From the NCBI GenBank assembly GCA_900316685.1, contig ONDS01000008.1, forward strand, positions 153,563 through 217,562: a stretch of DNA of 64,000 bases, written 5' to 3'. This stretch comes from an uncultured Prevotellaceae bacterium. GTDB taxonomy: Bacteria; Bacteroidota; Bacteroidia; Bacteroidales; Bacteroidaceae. The translations under genes and the position numbers were made by a program. Shown one piece after another: positions 43,682-53,920 of this stretch; position 1 is the first letter of the stretch, and the number at the start of each line of letters is the position of its first letter. Below the pieces are notes generated by a model, which was not told the DNA's origin, searched no databases, and saw only the letters and a list, made by a program, of their open reading frames with translations.

Positions 43682-44533
43682 TCATTGCATTCTGACCACC
43701 CTGATACCGAGGTGGGAGGGGTGGCGCTGGAGGTATTGCGCCAAGGTCATCGACTCCTCTATCACCTTTTTGGCTATCGAGGAAGCATCGATCATGTGCA
43801 ACCCATCTTTTTTCCAGATGGCTATTCCCAAGTGGGCTATTTCCAGTCCCTTCTTGTTGGTGACGATAGCGATGATATCGCCATCATGCACCGCCTCCCT
43901 AAGGCTGCTGTCGGTTTTTCCCACCAGGCTCTTAGGTATAAATCGGTATTTTTTTCCTGTGATGGCCTTTTCCTGTGCCTGGATGGCAGGCAGCCACTCC
44001 CTATGCCTATTAAGCATGGAATAAGCGCTGATATGCGAGCTCATGAAATTGGCCGCCACCGTTTGGACTGTTGTGAATGGCGGATTTGGCTCCTGTATCT
44101 CCTGGGCGATGCCGTTTTTCGTATTCTCCTCTATCCATGTTGAGAAATAGTGATTGCGGTGGGTGTACGCCACCCTCCCTTTGGCATATCTTATCTGCGT
44201 GAGGAAAGCGCAATATTCGTCGAAGCCCGTTTTCCCGTTTTTGGCACATAGAGCGAGTGCCGCCACCGTCTCCACGAACGTGGTGCAATCGAGTTGGCGC
44301 GTATTGACCACCAGCCGTTCGTATTCATTATTGTCGAGCGTATGTCCCACGTAAGGCCTGCCCAGGAATTTTTTCGCGAAATGGAGCATCCAGTTGGTGT
44401 TCTTAGGCATACTGTTGGCTTCGTCGAGCAGACGTAGGATGAGCACACTATCCTCTTTTTGGTATTGAGGATGAGCTGCCTTCAATGGCAATGCCATAAG
44501 CAGGAGCAAGGAGAACAATAATAATTTTTTCAT
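43682..44533 (-). CDS. DUF1460 amidase-like protein (NlpC/P60-related)
   Basis: The 283-aa protein has a signal peptide (MKKLLLFSLLLLMALPLKAA). Conserved DUF1460 features are FLGRPYVGHTLDN, RQLDCTTFVETVAAL with the probable nucleophile Cys, RNHYFSTWIEEN and HLGIAIWKKDGLHMIDASS with a His in the C-terminal part. The family is N-acetylmuramoyl-L-alanine-amidase-like and is expected to cut peptidoglycan fragments in the periplasm. It follows the oxidoreductase gene by 64 bp that contain a family A repeat. Confidence 0.87.
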   Translation of the reverse strand: MKKLLLFSLLLLMALPLKAAHPQYQKEDSVLILRLLDEANSMPKNTNWMLHFAKKFLGRPYVGHTLDNNEYERLVVNTRQLDCTTFVETVAALALCAKNGKTGFDEYCAFLTQIRYAKGRVAYTHRNHYFSTWIEENTKNGIAQEIQEPNPPFTTVQTVAANFMSSHISAYSMLNRHREWLPAIQAQEKAITGKKYRFIPKSLVGKTDSSLREAVHDGDIIAIVTNKKGLEIAHLGIAIWKKDGLHMIDASSIAKKVIEESMTLAQYLQRHPSHLGIRVVRMQ

Positions 44534-44544
44534 GATAGCTTATT

Positions 44545-44597
44545 TTGAGAACCCACCCCGGCCCTCAAAAAGGTAAGGGGGAGGGGAGATTGGCGAT
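44545..44597. repeat. Family A intergenic repeat, short copy
   Basis: CCCACCCCGGCCCTC, AAAAAGGTAAGGGGGAGGGGAG between the oxidoreductase and the DUF1460 gene is one partial family A unit. It can form a CCC/GGG hairpin. Confidence 0.7.
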
Positions 44598-45581
44598 TTA
44601 GAATTTTCCGAGTATGCGGTCGAGCAGCCAGTTGACCGGCGTTGCCGACACGCTGGTGCATTGGCAGATGTTAAGCCCCTGAAGATGTTCGATGACAGCC
44701 CTGATGATGGGCAGTTGGACATAAGGCGGGTTAGGCACCGTGATGCTGGTAGCCCCATCGGATGTGACGAGCGAAATAGGGTCGTATTGGAAAACCGAGA
44801 ATCCCAGCATCCCCTTGTCTCCGATAACCTCGATGCGGTCTTCCTGCGCCGACTTATGTCCGACGAAGCACCATGAACCACTTCCCGGCACCCCGTTTTC
44901 GAATTGGAAGCAAGCGCTTAGCGAGTCCTCGGCATCGTATAGCCCTCCCCTGTTGGCATTGATGCCATAAGCATAGGTTATCACACCGAACATATCCTGC
45001 AAGAGGTCAAGTTGGTGAGGAGCCAAATCGTAGAAATAGCCCCCACCCGATATTTCAGGTTTCAGTCGCCACGGCATGTCTTCGCCCGTGGCATAATCCT
45101 GCTCCCTTGGCGGGCATGAGAATCGCACCTGCACATTGATGATCTTGCCAATCTTTCCACTGGAGATGATTTCCTTCACCTTGATGAAATAAGGCAAGTA
45201 GCGCCTGTAGTAAGCCACGAAGCAGGGGACCCCTGTTTTTTCGCTCACATGATTGATGCGCACACAATCGTCGTAGCTTGCCGCCAGCGGTTTTTCCACA
45301 TATACCGGTTTTCCCGCCGTCATGGCCATGATGGCGAAGGTGGCATGCGACGAAGGAGGCGTAGCGATGTAGATGGCATTGACATCCGGGTCGTCGATGA
45401 GTTCCTGCGCATCCGTATAGAATCTCGGTATGCCATGTCGGCGGGCATAATCCTCCGCCCTATTCCTGTTTCGACTCATGACAGCGACCACCGAAGAGCC
45501 TTCCACCTCGTTGAAAGCCGGTCCGCTCTTCTTCTCGGTCACCTCGCCGCAACCGATAAATCCCCATTTGATGTATTTCAT
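44598..45581 (-). CDS. Gfo/Idh/MocA-family oxidoreductase
   Basis: The 327-aa protein begins KWGFIGCGEVTEKKSGPAF, an N-terminal NAD(P)-binding Rossmann fold. AIYIATPPSSHATFAIMA and PVYVEKPLAASYDDCVRI carry the EKP catalytic-Lys motif. GGGYFYDLAPHQLDLLQD has the D..H metal-like or acid-base pair of the C-terminal domain. It is cytosolic and probably acts on a sugar or cyclitol. The substrate is not predictable. It is transcribed with the DUF1460 gene; the promoter candidate is at 45669. Confidence 0.9.
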   Translation of the reverse strand: MKYIKWGFIGCGEVTEKKSGPAFNEVEGSSVVAVMSRNRNRAEDYARRHGIPRFYTDAQELIDDPDVNAIYIATPPSSHATFAIMAMTAGKPVYVEKPLAASYDDCVRINHVSEKTGVPCFVAYYRRYLPYFIKVKEIISSGKIGKIINVQVRFSCPPREQDYATGEDMPWRLKPEISGGGYFYDLAPHQLDLLQDMFGVITYAYGINANRGGLYDAEDSLSACFQFENGVPGSGSWCFVGHKSAQEDRIEVIGDKGMLGFSVFQYDPISLVTSDGATSITVPNPPYVQLPIIRAVIEHLQGLNICQCTSVSATPVNWLLDRILGKF

Positions 45582-45668
45582 ACGCAGTGTATTAATTCAA
45601 CTTTTGCATAACTTCATTGCGACCCAAGCCGCAATAACTTCTTAACTACATAACAAATAGAAAACGTG

Positions 45669-45676
45669 CAAAAATA
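45669..45676 (-). promoter_or_regulatory. -7 box of the oxidoreductase gene
   Basis: TATTTTTG on the minus strand, about 88 nt before the ATG at 45581, so the leader is about 80 nt. No spaced -33 TTTG was seen. Confidence 0.4.
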
Positions 45677-45792
45677 CACATTTGTTTTGAGAATAACGCT
45701 ATTTCCCAACTAATTAATTTCTTTTTAAGTTATATAGGGATGAAAAAGAAAACTTTTTCCATATCAGTTTTTAAAATCCCAATAAATTTTCG

Positions 45793-45800
45793 TAATTTTG
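45793..45800 (+). promoter_or_regulatory. -7 box of engB-ABC-F
   Basis: TAATTTTG on the plus strand, 22 nt before the ATG at 45823. Confidence 0.5.
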
Positions 45801-45822
45801 CAATTCTTAAAACACTTCAAGA

Positions 45823-46425
45823 ATGGAAATCAAGAAAGCCGAGTTCACACTGAGCAGTCCAACGGTGGACAAATGTCCTAAGGACACCAAACCCGAATAC
45901 GCCTTTATCGGCAGGTCGAATGTAGGCAAATCGAGCCTGATCAACATGCTTTGCAACAACAAGCGTTTGGCCAAGACCTCGTCGACCCCCGGGAAGACGT
46001 TGCTTATCAACCACTTCATCATCAACAACGAGTGGTACTTGGTAGACCTGCCCGGATATGGTTTCGCCAAACGTTCGAAGAGCGTCCAGCAGAAGTTGGA
46101 CCAGATGATTACCGGCTACATCTTGCAGCGTGAGCAGTTGGTGAATGTGTTTGTATTGATTGACATCCGTTTGGAGCCCCAGAAGATAGACCGCGAGTTC
46201 ATCGACTGGTTGGGCATGAGCAGCATCCCCTTCGCCATTGTGTTCACCAAGGCCGACAAGTTGGGTCCCGTGAAAGCCAAGGCCAACGCCCAGGCATGGA
46301 TGGAGAGCCTGCGCGACGTGTGGGAAGAACTACCCCCCTATTTTGTCACCAGCAGTGAGAAGAAAACCGGTCGCGACGAGGTGCTCGACTATATCGACAA
46401 AATCAACAAGGAATTGGCCGGATGA
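45823..46425 (+). CDS. engB: Ribosome-biogenesis GTPase EngB/YsxC
   Basis: The 200-aa TRAFAC GTPase has G1 [16 protein letters not shown], a G2-region Thr in [16 protein letters not shown]3 [14 protein letters not shown]4 FTKADKLG and G5 TSSEKKTG. It helps late assembly of the 50S subunit. It overlaps the ABC-F gene by 4 nt (ATGA), so the two are translationally coupled. Confidence 0.96.
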   Translation: MEIKKAEFTLSSPTVDKCPKDTKPEYAFIGRSNVGKSSLINMLCNNKRLAKTSSTPGKTLLINHFIINNEWYLVDLPGYGFAKRSKSVQQKLDQMITGYILQREQLVNVFVLIDIRLEPQKIDREFIDWLGMSSIPFAIVFTKADKLGPVKAKANAQAWMESLRDVWEELPPYFVTSSEKKTGRDEVLDYIDKINKELAG

Positions 46426-48194
46426 TTCCCCTGTTAGACATACAGCATCTTTCCAAGTCGTTCGGAGCGCGTCAGCTGTTCGACGACCTTTCTTTCTCCA
46501 TTGGCATGGGCCAGCGAATCGGCTTGATAGCCAAGAACGGCACCGGCAAGTCCACCCTATTGTCTATCTTGACCGGCACCGAAGGTTACGATAGCGGCGA
46601 AATCATCCGCAAGCGCGACCTTCGTATCGGCTATTTGGAGCAGAGTCCGCGTTTCGACCCTGAAGAGAGTGTGCTCGATGCCTGTTTCAACCATCAGGGC
46701 GAAGATGAGAAGGTGCTACGTGCCAAGCAAGTGCTCACCCAATTGCACATCAACGACCTGAGTCGTCCGATGGGTCAGTTGAGCGGCGGTCAGCAGAAGC
46801 GTGTGGCGCTGGCCAATGTATTGATTACCGAGCCCGACCTGCTCATCCTCGACGAGCCCACCAACCATCTCGATTTAGAGATGATAGAATGGTTGGAGGG
46901 TTACCTGTCGCGTGGCAACCGCACATTGTTGATGGTGACCCACGACCGATATTTCTTAGATAAGGTATGCAACATCATCTTTGAATTAGACAACCGCCAG
47001 CTGTATGTCTACCGTGGCAATTTCAGTTATTACTTAGAGAAGCGCCAGAGCCGCATCGATGCCGCCCGCGCCGAGATAGCCCGCGCCAACAACCTATACC
47101 GCCGGGAGCTTGAGTGGATGCGCCGCATGCCCCAGGCCCGCGGCCATAAGGCCCGTTACCGCCAGGAAGCCTTCTATGAATTGGAGAACCTCGCCAAGCG
47201 TAGGTTGGAAGAGCGCCAGATGCGCCTGAAGTCACGCAACGTATATATCGGCAGCAAGATTTTCGAGAGTCAGTATGTGTCGAAAGCCTTTTCCGACGAG
47301 GTCGTCATCTTGAAGGACTTCTACTACAACTTCTCCCGTTTTGAGAAGATGGGCATCGTGGGCAACAACGGTACCGGCAAGTCGACGTTCATAAAATTGC
47401 TTTTGGGTGAGGTGAAGCCCGATAGCGGCCGTTTCGACATCGGCGACACTGTGCGTTTCGGCTATTTCTCGCAGGAAGGATTGCAGTTCGACGAGCAGCA
47501 GAAAGTGATAGATGTGGTGAGCGATATCGCCGAATACATCGATATGGGCGGCGGTGTTCACCTCAGTGCGTCGCAATTGCTACAGCATTTCCTATTCACT
47601 CCCGAGGAACAATATAATTATGTATATAAGTTGAGCGGTGGCGAAAGGCGCAAGCTCTACCTCTGCACCGTATTGATGCGCAATCCCAATTTCCTTGTTC
47701 TCGACGAGCCCACCAACGATTTGGATATCCAGACGTTGGAGATACTGGAAGAATATCTGGTGGATTTTCCCGGTTGCGTGATCGTGGTGAGCCACGACCG
47801 TTTCTTCATGGACAAGGTGGTGGACCATCTCTTGGTGTTTCATGGAGGCGGCGACATCATGGATTTTCCCGGCAACTACACACAGTATCGTGAGTGGAGT
47901 GCCCTGCAAGACACGCCCTCACCGTCAGCAGAGAAAAAGGAGCCGCAGGAGAAACAGAGCTACCGCAATGAGACGCGCCGTAAGATGACCTACAAGGAAA
48001 AGCGCGAGTTTGAGACCCTGGAGAAAGAGATCGAGGCATTAGAGGCGGAGCGCAAGGCATTGGAAGAAGCGTTGAGCGGCGGCACCTTGTCGGTGGCTGA
48101 GATTACCGAGAAGAGCAAGCGCCTGCCCCAGGTGGTAGAAGCCATCGACGAGAAAAGCATGCGCTGGCTTGAGTTGAGCGAAATAGAATGTTGA
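46422..48194 (+). CDS. ABC-F ATPase (Uup-like)
   Basis: The 590-aa soluble protein has two ABC domains and no membrane part. Walker A is [17 protein letters not shown] and [20 protein letters not shown] signatures are [13 protein letters not shown] and [13 protein letters not shown], with Walker [16 protein letters not shown] and [16 protein letters not shown] charged linker of about 80 aa lies between them. A coiled-coil C-terminal segment (about 515-590, rich in [18 protein letters not shown]) resembles Uup. ABC-F proteins act on ribosomes or on DNA intermediates. It could be the Uup/Rho-linked paralog or a translation factor. Confidence 0.9.
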   Translation: MIPLLDIQHLSKSFGARQLFDDLSFSIGMGQRIGLIAKNGTGKSTLLSILTGTEGYDSGEIIRKRDLRIGYLEQSPRFDPEESVLDACFNHQGEDEKVLRAKQVLTQLHINDLSRPMGQLSGGQQKRVALANVLITEPDLLILDEPTNHLDLEMIEWLEGYLSRGNRTLLMVTHDRYFLDKVCNIIFELDNRQLYVYRGNFSYYLEKRQSRIDAARAEIARANNLYRRELEWMRRMPQARGHKARYRQEAFYELENLAKRRLEERQMRLKSRNVYIGSKIFESQYVSKAFSDEVVILKDFYYNFSRFEKMGIVGNNGTGKSTFIKLLLGEVKPDSGRFDIGDTVRFGYFSQEGLQFDEQQKVIDVVSDIAEYIDMGGGVHLSASQLLQHFLFTPEEQYNYVYKLSGGERRKLYLCTVLMRNPNFLVLDEPTNDLDIQTLEILEEYLVDFPGCVIVVSHDRFFMDKVVDHLLVFHGGGDIMDFPGNYTQYREWSALQDTPSPSAEKKEPQEKQSYRNETRRKMTYKEKREFETLEKEIEALEAERKALEEALSGGTLSVAEITEKSKRLPQVVEAIDEKSMRWLELSEIEC

Positions 48195-48309
48195 ATTTTG
48201 AGTTTTGAATGTTGAATTGTCGCTGCGCAATGAAACAATTTTGAATTTTTGAATGTTCAATATTCAACTTTCAATGTTCAACTTTCAATTGTCGCCTTTG
48301 GCGATGGCT
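48195..48309. repeat. Family B repeat remnant, inverted
   Basis: TTGAATGTTGAATTGTCGC, TGCGCAATG and further TTCAACTTTCAATTGTCGCC, TTTGGCGATGG units are family B copies in the opposite orientation to those before addB. They follow the ABC-F stop. Confidence 0.8.
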
Positions 48310-48404
48310 TAATGAAGGAATTGGGAATCGCCGTTATTTGTTAAATTGCGTTAAGAGTCGATAGGATATTCTTGAAATCGCGCGGCATAATGATAAAAAT
48401 GTAG

Positions 48405-48412
48405 TAATTTTG
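48405..48412 (+). promoter_or_regulatory. -7 box of rho
   Basis: TAATTTTG, about 75 nt before the rho ATG at 48487. The leader of about 68 nt contains GGTTTCGATTCCTGAAACC, a small hairpin (GGTTTC/GAAACC) that may serve in Rho autoregulation. Confidence 0.45.
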
Positions 48413-48486
48413 CAGTCGATTTCAAATTCATGGTTTCGATTCCTGAAACCAAGTAAATCAAATTTTTTATTACCCTACTATTTTTT

Positions 48487-50481
48487 ATGTACAACAAAGA
48501 CGATTTATTATCGAAAGATATCCATGAATTGATGGATATAGCCCAAGGATTGGGTGCCGACTTCAAGTCAAACGACGAGAAGGAAAGCATCGTTTATTCC
48601 ATCTTGGACAAGCAAGCCGAAGAGGAAGGCAACAAAAATCCCTTAGGCACCAAGCGCAAACGCGTTCGTATAGTGAAAAAAGATACCGACCGAGTATATA
48701 CTGTGAACGGGAAAGACGGTGAGAACCTTGACCAGAAGAAAAAGAAGGTAGCCCAAGACGCCCTTCCCCTGTTCAAGGACGACTACACACAACCCGGCCC
48801 CGAAACGGTAAAAGAAGAGAAGCAACAAGATACAGCTGTAGACGCAGCCGAAACTTCCACCGAAGACCCCGTTGCCGCCCCCGCCCCCAAGAAGCGTGGC
48901 CGCAAGCCCAAGAAGGCGGCGGAGGAAGCACCCGCAGAGGAAGCGGCTCCTGCTATGGAAGAAGCCGAAGAAGCCCAGGTGACGGAAGAAGTTCAGTCGA
49001 AGGCTATCGCTGAAGATCAGGAATCGCCACTGTCAGAGGATGCCATCCCAGAAGCCATGGAGAATGAAGAAGTTGCTGAGGGTGAGCAACCATCGGATGA
49101 AGATGCGTCCGGCAATCTTCTGGAACAACTACAGGCCAAGGTGAACGCCCACAACGAGCAGGAAGAAGCCCCCACCTATCCCGATGGTATCTGGGCCGGC
49201 GATCCCGCCGACGGCACCGACTTCATCACCGTGGTCGACCTGCCTATCGAGGATCGGGGAGCCCTGCCCGACTACGACATCTTCGACAACCCCACCACCC
49301 CCGTGGCACCCATTGAGACACAATTCATTCCACAGTCTCCGAACAACACCGCCTACGATTTCGCCGACATCATCTCCGCCAACGGCGTATTGGAAATCAT
49401 GCCCGACGGATATGGTTTCCTCCGTTCGAGCGACTACAACTACCTCTCGTCGCCCGACGACGTGTATGTCTCCACCAACCAGGTGAAGCAATACGGGCTG
49501 AAGACCGGCGATGTGGTGGAATGTCGTGTTCGTCCCCCTCGTGAGGGAGAGAAATATTTCCCCTTGACGAAGATAGACAAGATCAACGGCCGTGAGCCTT
49601 CGGAAGTGCGCGACCGCATCTCGTTCGAGCATCTCACCCCCCTCTTCCCCGACGAGAAATTCACGTTGTGCGGCGACCCCAAGACCGAGAACCTCTCGAC
49701 GCGTGTCGTCGACCTGTTCTCGCCCATCGGCAAAGGTCAGCGCGCCTTGATCGTAGCGCAACCCAAGACCGGTAAGACCATATTGATGAAAGACATCGCC
49801 AACGCCATCGCCGCCAACCATCCCGAGGCTTACCTGATGATGTTGCTGATTGACGAGCGACCTGAGGAGGTGACCGACATGGCCCGCACGGTGAATGCCG
49901 AGGTGATCGCCTCGACCTTTGACGAACCCGCCGAGCGCCATGTCAAGATAGCCGGCATTGTGCTGGAAAAAGCCAAGCGCATGGTGGAATGCGGTCATGA
50001 CGTAGTGATTTTCCTTGACTCCATCACCCGTTTGGCCCGCGCCTACAACACCGTCTCACCCGCCAGCGGTAAGGTGCTCACCGGTGGTGTCGACGCCAAT
50101 GCCTTGCAGAAGCCCAAGCGTTTCTTCGGTGCCGCCCGTAATATCGAGGGAGGAGGTTCGTTGACCATCGTCGCCACCGCCTTGATCGATACCGGTTCGA
50201 AGATGGACGAGGTGATTTTCGAGGAGTTCAAAGGCACCGGCAACATGGAATTGCAGTTGGAGCGCAGCCTGAGCAACAAGCGCATCTTCCCGGCTGTGAA
50301 CTTAGTGGCATCGAGCACCCGTCGCGACGACCTGCTGCATAACAAGGTGACGCAAGACAAGATGTGGATTTTGCGCAAGCACATCGCCGACATGAATGCC
50401 ATCGAAGCGATGAACACCATCCACGACCGTTTGCAGACAGCCCGTAACACGGAAGAGTTCCTTATGGGTATGAACTCATAA
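48487..50481 (+). CDS. rho: Transcription termination factor Rho with large N-terminal insert
   Basis: The protein has 664 aa against 419 in E. coli. Residues 1-45 are the Rho N-terminal helical domain ([20 protein letters not shown]). Residues about 60-290 are low-complexity, acidic, Pro/Ala/Glu-rich sequence ([18 protein letters not shown]). Then come the RNA-binding cold-shock-like domain ([19 protein letters not shown]) and the hexameric ATPase: Walker [30 protein letters not shown]-loop [14 protein letters not shown]-loop and [10 protein letters not shown]. Bacteroides Rho is known to carry a disordered insert that drives condensate formation, and this insert corresponds in place and composition. 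Confidence 0.96.
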   Translation: MYNKDDLLSKDIHELMDIAQGLGADFKSNDEKESIVYSILDKQAEEEGNKNPLGTKRKRVRIVKKDTDRVYTVNGKDGENLDQKKKKVAQDALPLFKDDYTQPGPETVKEEKQQDTAVDAAETSTEDPVAAPAPKKRGRKPKKAAEEAPAEEAAPAMEEAEEAQVTEEVQSKAIAEDQESPLSEDAIPEAMENEEVAEGEQPSDEDASGNLLEQLQAKVNAHNEQEEAPTYPDGIWAGDPADGTDFITVVDLPIEDRGALPDYDIFDNPTTPVAPIETQFIPQSPNNTAYDFADIISANGVLEIMPDGYGFLRSSDYNYLSSPDDVYVSTNQVKQYGLKTGDVVECRVRPPREGEKYFPLTKIDKINGREPSEVRDRISFEHLTPLFPDEKFTLCGDPKTENLSTRVVDLFSPIGKGQRALIVAQPKTGKTILMKDIANAIAANHPEAYLMMLLIDERPEEVTDMARTVNAEVIASTFDEPAERHVKIAGIVLEKAKRMVECGHDVVIFLDSITRLARAYNTVSPASGKVLTGGVDANALQKPKRFFGAARNIEGGGSLTIVATALIDTGSKMDEVIFEEFKGTGNMELQLERSLSNKRIFPAVNLVASSTRRDDLLHNKVTQDKMWILRKHIADMNAIEAMNTIHDRLQTARNTEEFLMGMNS

Positions 50482-50496
50482 TCCTTTTTAGAAAAG

Positions 50497-50530
50497 CTCC
50501 CCTTCTCGGAAAAGAGAAGGGGAGTTTTTT
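50497..50530 (+). terminator. Intrinsic terminator of rho
   Basis: CTCCCCTTCTC pairs with GAGAAGGGGAG, followed by TTTTTT, 16 bp after the rho stop. Confidence 0.92.
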
Positions 50531-50538
50531 ATAACGTG

Positions 50539-50665
50539 ATACCCACCCCGGCCCTCCCATAGGGAGTGGGAAGGAAAGAGGTTGGGACATTGTCTTACAA
50601 ACCACCCCTGCCCCTCCTTTGGAAAAGGAGGGGAGGAGGTTAGCTTGCTTGGAAAAGGAGGGGAG
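50539..50665. repeat. Family A repeats, second locus
   Basis: ATACCCACCCCGGCCCTCCC, then TTGGGACATTGTCTTACAAA, CCACCCCTGCCCCTCC and GGAAAAGGAGGGGAGG, plus a partial third unit, lie between rho and the TPR gene. Confidence 0.9.
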
Positions 50666-50697
50666 AAGATTTGAGGGGCATAAGCCAGGGGGATAAG

Positions 50698-52872
50698 TCA
50701 GAGGGCATCGAGAAGCATGTTGCGTTGGTATTCGTCGATACCATGCGAGTCGAGGAAGTCAGCTTCTTTCATCCATTCATTCCGCAACAGTTCCTTCCCT
50801 TTGTTGCTTTCGCACATGCCTACATATTTCCTGAAGGCGGCGATGGCTTTCGGTATGCGCCCATTGACCCAGTAGCAATATCCCTCGTTGAGGAAATCAT
50901 CCTTTACGGCATCGTTTTTCGCCGTGAGCGTCTCATACTCCTTGATAGCCTGTTCGCGCTTGTCGGAGTGGAGCAGGCACCAAGCCAACACCCTTTTCAC
51001 GTTGCTGTCGTCGGGATGTTCATATCCCAGTTGGAACGCATGCTTCAACGCCTCGTCATACTTCTCCTGCTGGATGAGACAGATAGTGAGGTTCAAGCGG
51101 TAATGCTTATTGTCGGGATTGCCCTCCAACAATGTCTGATATTGTATGGAAGCCTCGTCGAACCTCCCCGTGCGCATGAGCACCTTCGCCAGTCCTTTTC
51201 TTGCGCTGTCGATATCCAGTTGCCGTTCGAGCACCGAGGAGAACAAGTTGAGCGCCTGTTCGTAGTCTTGCAAATGATAGTATGCCCACGCCTTGAGCAA
51301 CGATTGTTGAGGGTTGGAAGGATTAGCATGAACGTCGAGCAATTCCGCCATGGCGTGGAATCTCTTCCTCTTCATCAGGAACTGAGCGAGGGCCGTCACA
51401 TCCTCGTCGAGCAATAAGCCACTGAAGATTCTATTTCGGAGGAACAGTTCCTCCGTATGCTGCCCGTTGCCTTCCGATTCAAAAGGATTGCGGAACGCCT
51501 TCCTGTCGGAGAACAATTTATGGAAACGGTACAAGTCCTGCAAATACATTCTCCGGATGTAAGCCGTCGTTTTCTTCTCCTCTTCGGAGAGTGTCGGTCC
51601 GAGGGCCTCTTGGGAGTCCATCATCTCACGCATGTTCTCCGGTATACGGTCGATGACCGATTTCATGGCCAAGGCGAAAGAATACTTATCGCTATCGCAG
51701 AAGGGTCCATGTTCGAAAAGATTCTGCATGAACCTGCTGTTTTTCAGTTTATCGGCACTCGTCTTGATGTCAGGGTGCTGGATATAGAACGGGCAGAACC
51801 AGTTGGCCAACGTCTGGAAGAATCCGAACCTTTTCATCTGTGCGAATCCCCCGAAATAGATGTCGGAGCCCGCTTTCTGCATATCCATCATCTTTTGGAA
51901 ATTCTTTTCCATCGTTTCCATCGCCTCCTCTTCGGCATGAGGATTGAGTATATCCTGCATGGGATCATCCTCTTTTTCGGTGATGCCGAAGCGTGTGATG
52001 TTGAATCCATTGTTCTTGATGAGGTTGGGCATAATCTCGCGCTGTATCTCCTCATGGTCGTTTTCCGCATTCAGGCAGAAGTATATCTGCATCTGCAATC
52101 CAGTGAGTTGTCGGTGGGTGATATCGTCGAACGACAGTTCCTTGAGTTTGTCGGCCACTTCGGGATAGAGTTTGGCATCGGGCATCGGAGCCAACGCCCA
52201 CCCTACGAGAGCCCGTTGTCGCAGTCGTTCGTCGCCCGCCTTACGATATATTTCTATCATGGCGAGCCATTTCCGCGAATCGAAGAAATTATGCAGTGAC
52301 AATTGAACGGCGCTTGTGAGCATCAGCGCATCGTTGATATGGATGGTTGGCGAGAGGATGAGTCGCGTATAGAACTCCGCCTCGTCGTTACCCCATTGTC
52401 CGCCGGTCCAGAGCGCATCGAAGACGGCCGTTATGAAGTCATGGTGCTCTTCGTAAATACGTTGCTCCTGGTTTTCGGCGGTATCACCCATCAGTTGGTT
52501 GATGGCCAGGTCGGACATGAAATTTTCCAATTTCCTGCGTACCTCCTCCCTGTTTGCCGCTATTCGGTCTCCTCTCGACTTGGCATAGCCGAAAACCGGC
52601 CAGTTTTTTATCTGGAACGCCAGTTCGCCGTTATTGACACATTTCATGGTTTTTCGCAGCAGGCTCTCGAAAAGCGTTTTCCTCTGCGGATCGGCGAATC
52701 CCTGGGAGAAATAATTGAGCATCAGTTCATAATCATTCTCGATCGACTCCACCTCGTCGGTGAGCGAATATATCTGGTTGGAAGCCAGCATCGACTTGAG
52801 CATGTGTAAGGCGTCGCCTAATCTTTTCTCTTGGATGAGCCTACGTATCGGATTGAAAATCTGGTTCGTCAT
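50698..52872 (-). CDS. Tetratricopeptide-repeat protein
   Basis: The 724-aa cytoplasmic protein has no signal peptide and is helical throughout. TPR units are clearest around residues 530-690, where LLKAWAYYHLQDYEQALNLF, LAKVLMRTGRFDEASIQYQ and YRLNLTICLIQQEKYDEALK follow one another. The N-terminal 500 residues are helical but not recognised. The role is probably protein scaffolding; the partner is unknown. It is 13 nt after the solute-binding lipoprotein on the same strand, so the two are cotranscribed. Confidence 0.75.
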   Translation of the reverse strand: MTNQIFNPIRRLIQEKRLGDALHMLKSMLASNQIYSLTDEVESIENDYELMLNYFSQGFADPQRKTLFESLLRKTMKCVNNGELAFQIKNWPVFGYAKSRGDRIAANREEVRRKLENFMSDLAINQLMGDTAENQEQRIYEEHHDFITAVFDALWTGGQWGNDEAEFYTRLILSPTIHINDALMLTSAVQLSLHNFFDSRKWLAMIEIYRKAGDERLRQRALVGWALAPMPDAKLYPEVADKLKELSFDDITHRQLTGLQMQIYFCLNAENDHEEIQREIMPNLIKNNGFNITRFGITEKEDDPMQDILNPHAEEEAMETMEKNFQKMMDMQKAGSDIYFGGFAQMKRFGFFQTLANWFCPFYIQHPDIKTSADKLKNSRFMQNLFEHGPFCDSDKYSFALAMKSVIDRIPENMREMMDSQEALGPTLSEEEKKTTAYIRRMYLQDLYRFHKLFSDRKAFRNPFESEGNGQHTEELFLRNRIFSGLLLDEDVTALAQFLMKRKRFHAMAELLDVHANPSNPQQSLLKAWAYYHLQDYEQALNLFSSVLERQLDIDSARKGLAKVLMRTGRFDEASIQYQTLLEGNPDNKHYRLNLTICLIQQEKYDEALKHAFQLGYEHPDDSNVKRVLAWCLLHSDKREQAIKEYETLTAKNDAVKDDFLNEGYCYWVNGRIPKAIAAFRKYVGMCESNKGKELLRNEWMKEADFLDSHGIDEYQRNMLLDAL

Positions 52873-52885
52873 GAGTGTATCGTTT

Positions 52886-53791
52886 TCAGTCGTTCCAATT
52901 CATGTTTTGCGCCTTCACGATGTCTTTTTCCCGCGGTTGAGCAGCATGTGGGAAATGCAGTTTGGGCAGTGCCTTGATGGTTTTCTCCCCTACGTGACAA
53001 TATTTGCTTATCACATCGGCATACTTAGCCAGTCCCTTGTTGTTGAGGGAATCGCATGCCATGTCGTAAGCCTTGGTGAACGCCTCTATTTGAGCCTTTC
53101 TGCTGCCGTCGCCGGCTGTTTTTGTGAGCGAGGCGATGCATCCGAGTTGCCAGTCCTGTTTTTGTCCGTCGAAGATGACAGGGTGTTTAGCCAATCGTGC
53201 TTCCGTAGCCTGGGGTTCAGGCAGCCATACGGCATCCATCTCATTGTTGATGAGCATTTTGAGGCGTATGTCCACGTCGTTGATTTGTATGGAGAATACC
53301 TTGTTTTTTGTCTTCACACTGTCGACGACATGGCGGGCGAAGAAATCAGTGCCGGAGAACCGCGCCATGGCCATCATCTTGTCGCCCATCTGCTTGCAAT
53401 CAGTGATACGCGCCAGGCGATTGGAGATGAGTTGCCATTTCAGGTTGGTGGCGAGCACATAGTGTATGCCCTTTCCCTCCTTGCGCATTTTTTCCACCCT
53501 CATGACATCCGAGGCCACCAACTGCGCCTTCTCCTTGAGCAGCGCTTCCTGACAATCCATCTGCGCCTGCATCGTAAGCAGTCGTACGCTGACCTTGTTG
53601 GCATCGAACAATCCCTTTTCCTGCGCCAAGAAGATAGGCAGACAATCCAAGGTGGGCGTTGTGGCCACCTTCAGGGTAGCGTCGTCGCCCCCCTGCTTTT
53701 TGCCCGCCTTCCGTTGATCGCCCTCACCACCCGAGCATGCGCAAAGCAAGCACACAAGGACAGTCAGCATCAATGTTACTTTCTTACCCAT
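52886..53791 (-). CDS. Solute-binding-like lipoprotein without transporter genes
   Basis: The protein has 301 aa from the ATG at 53791 (an upstream TTG is only an alternative start). The signal MGKKVTLMLTVLVCLLCAC ends in a lipobox. The mature part resembles NMT1/periplasmic-binding-protein type 2 fold: LKVATTPTLDCLPIFLAQEK, GLFDANKVSVRLLTMQAQMD and VWLPEPQATEARLA. No ABC permease or ATPase lies nearby. It could be a lone sensor or adaptor of such a system. It heads the transcript with the TPR gene. Confidence 0.7.
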   Translation of the reverse strand: MGKKVTLMLTVLVCLLCACSGGEGDQRKAGKKQGGDDATLKVATTPTLDCLPIFLAQEKGLFDANKVSVRLLTMQAQMDCQEALLKEKAQLVASDVMRVEKMRKEGKGIHYVLATNLKWQLISNRLARITDCKQMGDKMMAMARFSGTDFFARHVVDSVKTKNKVFSIQINDVDIRLKMLINNEMDAVWLPEPQATEARLAKHPVIFDGQKQDWQLGCIASLTKTAGDGSRKAQIEAFTKAYDMACDSLNNKGLAKYADVISKYCHVGEKTIKALPKLHFPHAAQPREKDIVKAQNMNWND

Positions 53792-53808
53792 AATGAACAA
53801 TTATGGTG

Positions 53809-53816
53809 CAAAAATA
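53809..53816 (-). promoter_or_regulatory. -7 box of the solute-binding lipoprotein gene
   Basis: TATTTTTG on the minus strand, about 18 nt before the ATG at 53791. Confidence 0.55.
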
Positions 53817-53867
53817 CTAAATATCAGCGAATCGACCAAGGAACACAAAACAAAACCATGTGTAAAG

Positions 53868-53899
53868 TTTGGCAATTATTGAAATAAGGAGTATATTTG
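53868..53899 (+). promoter_or_regulatory. Promoter of the GH3 gene
   Basis: TTTG at 53868-53871, 20 nt, TATATTTG at 53892-53899, about 21 nt before the ATG at 53921. Confidence 0.7.
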
Positions 53900-53920
53900 C
53901 AGGAAAAATCTTAAACCTAT

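Noticed and set aside
52760-53887. 375-aa plus-strand open frame
   Set aside because: It lies antisense to the solute-binding lipoprotein gene and crosses two promoters.
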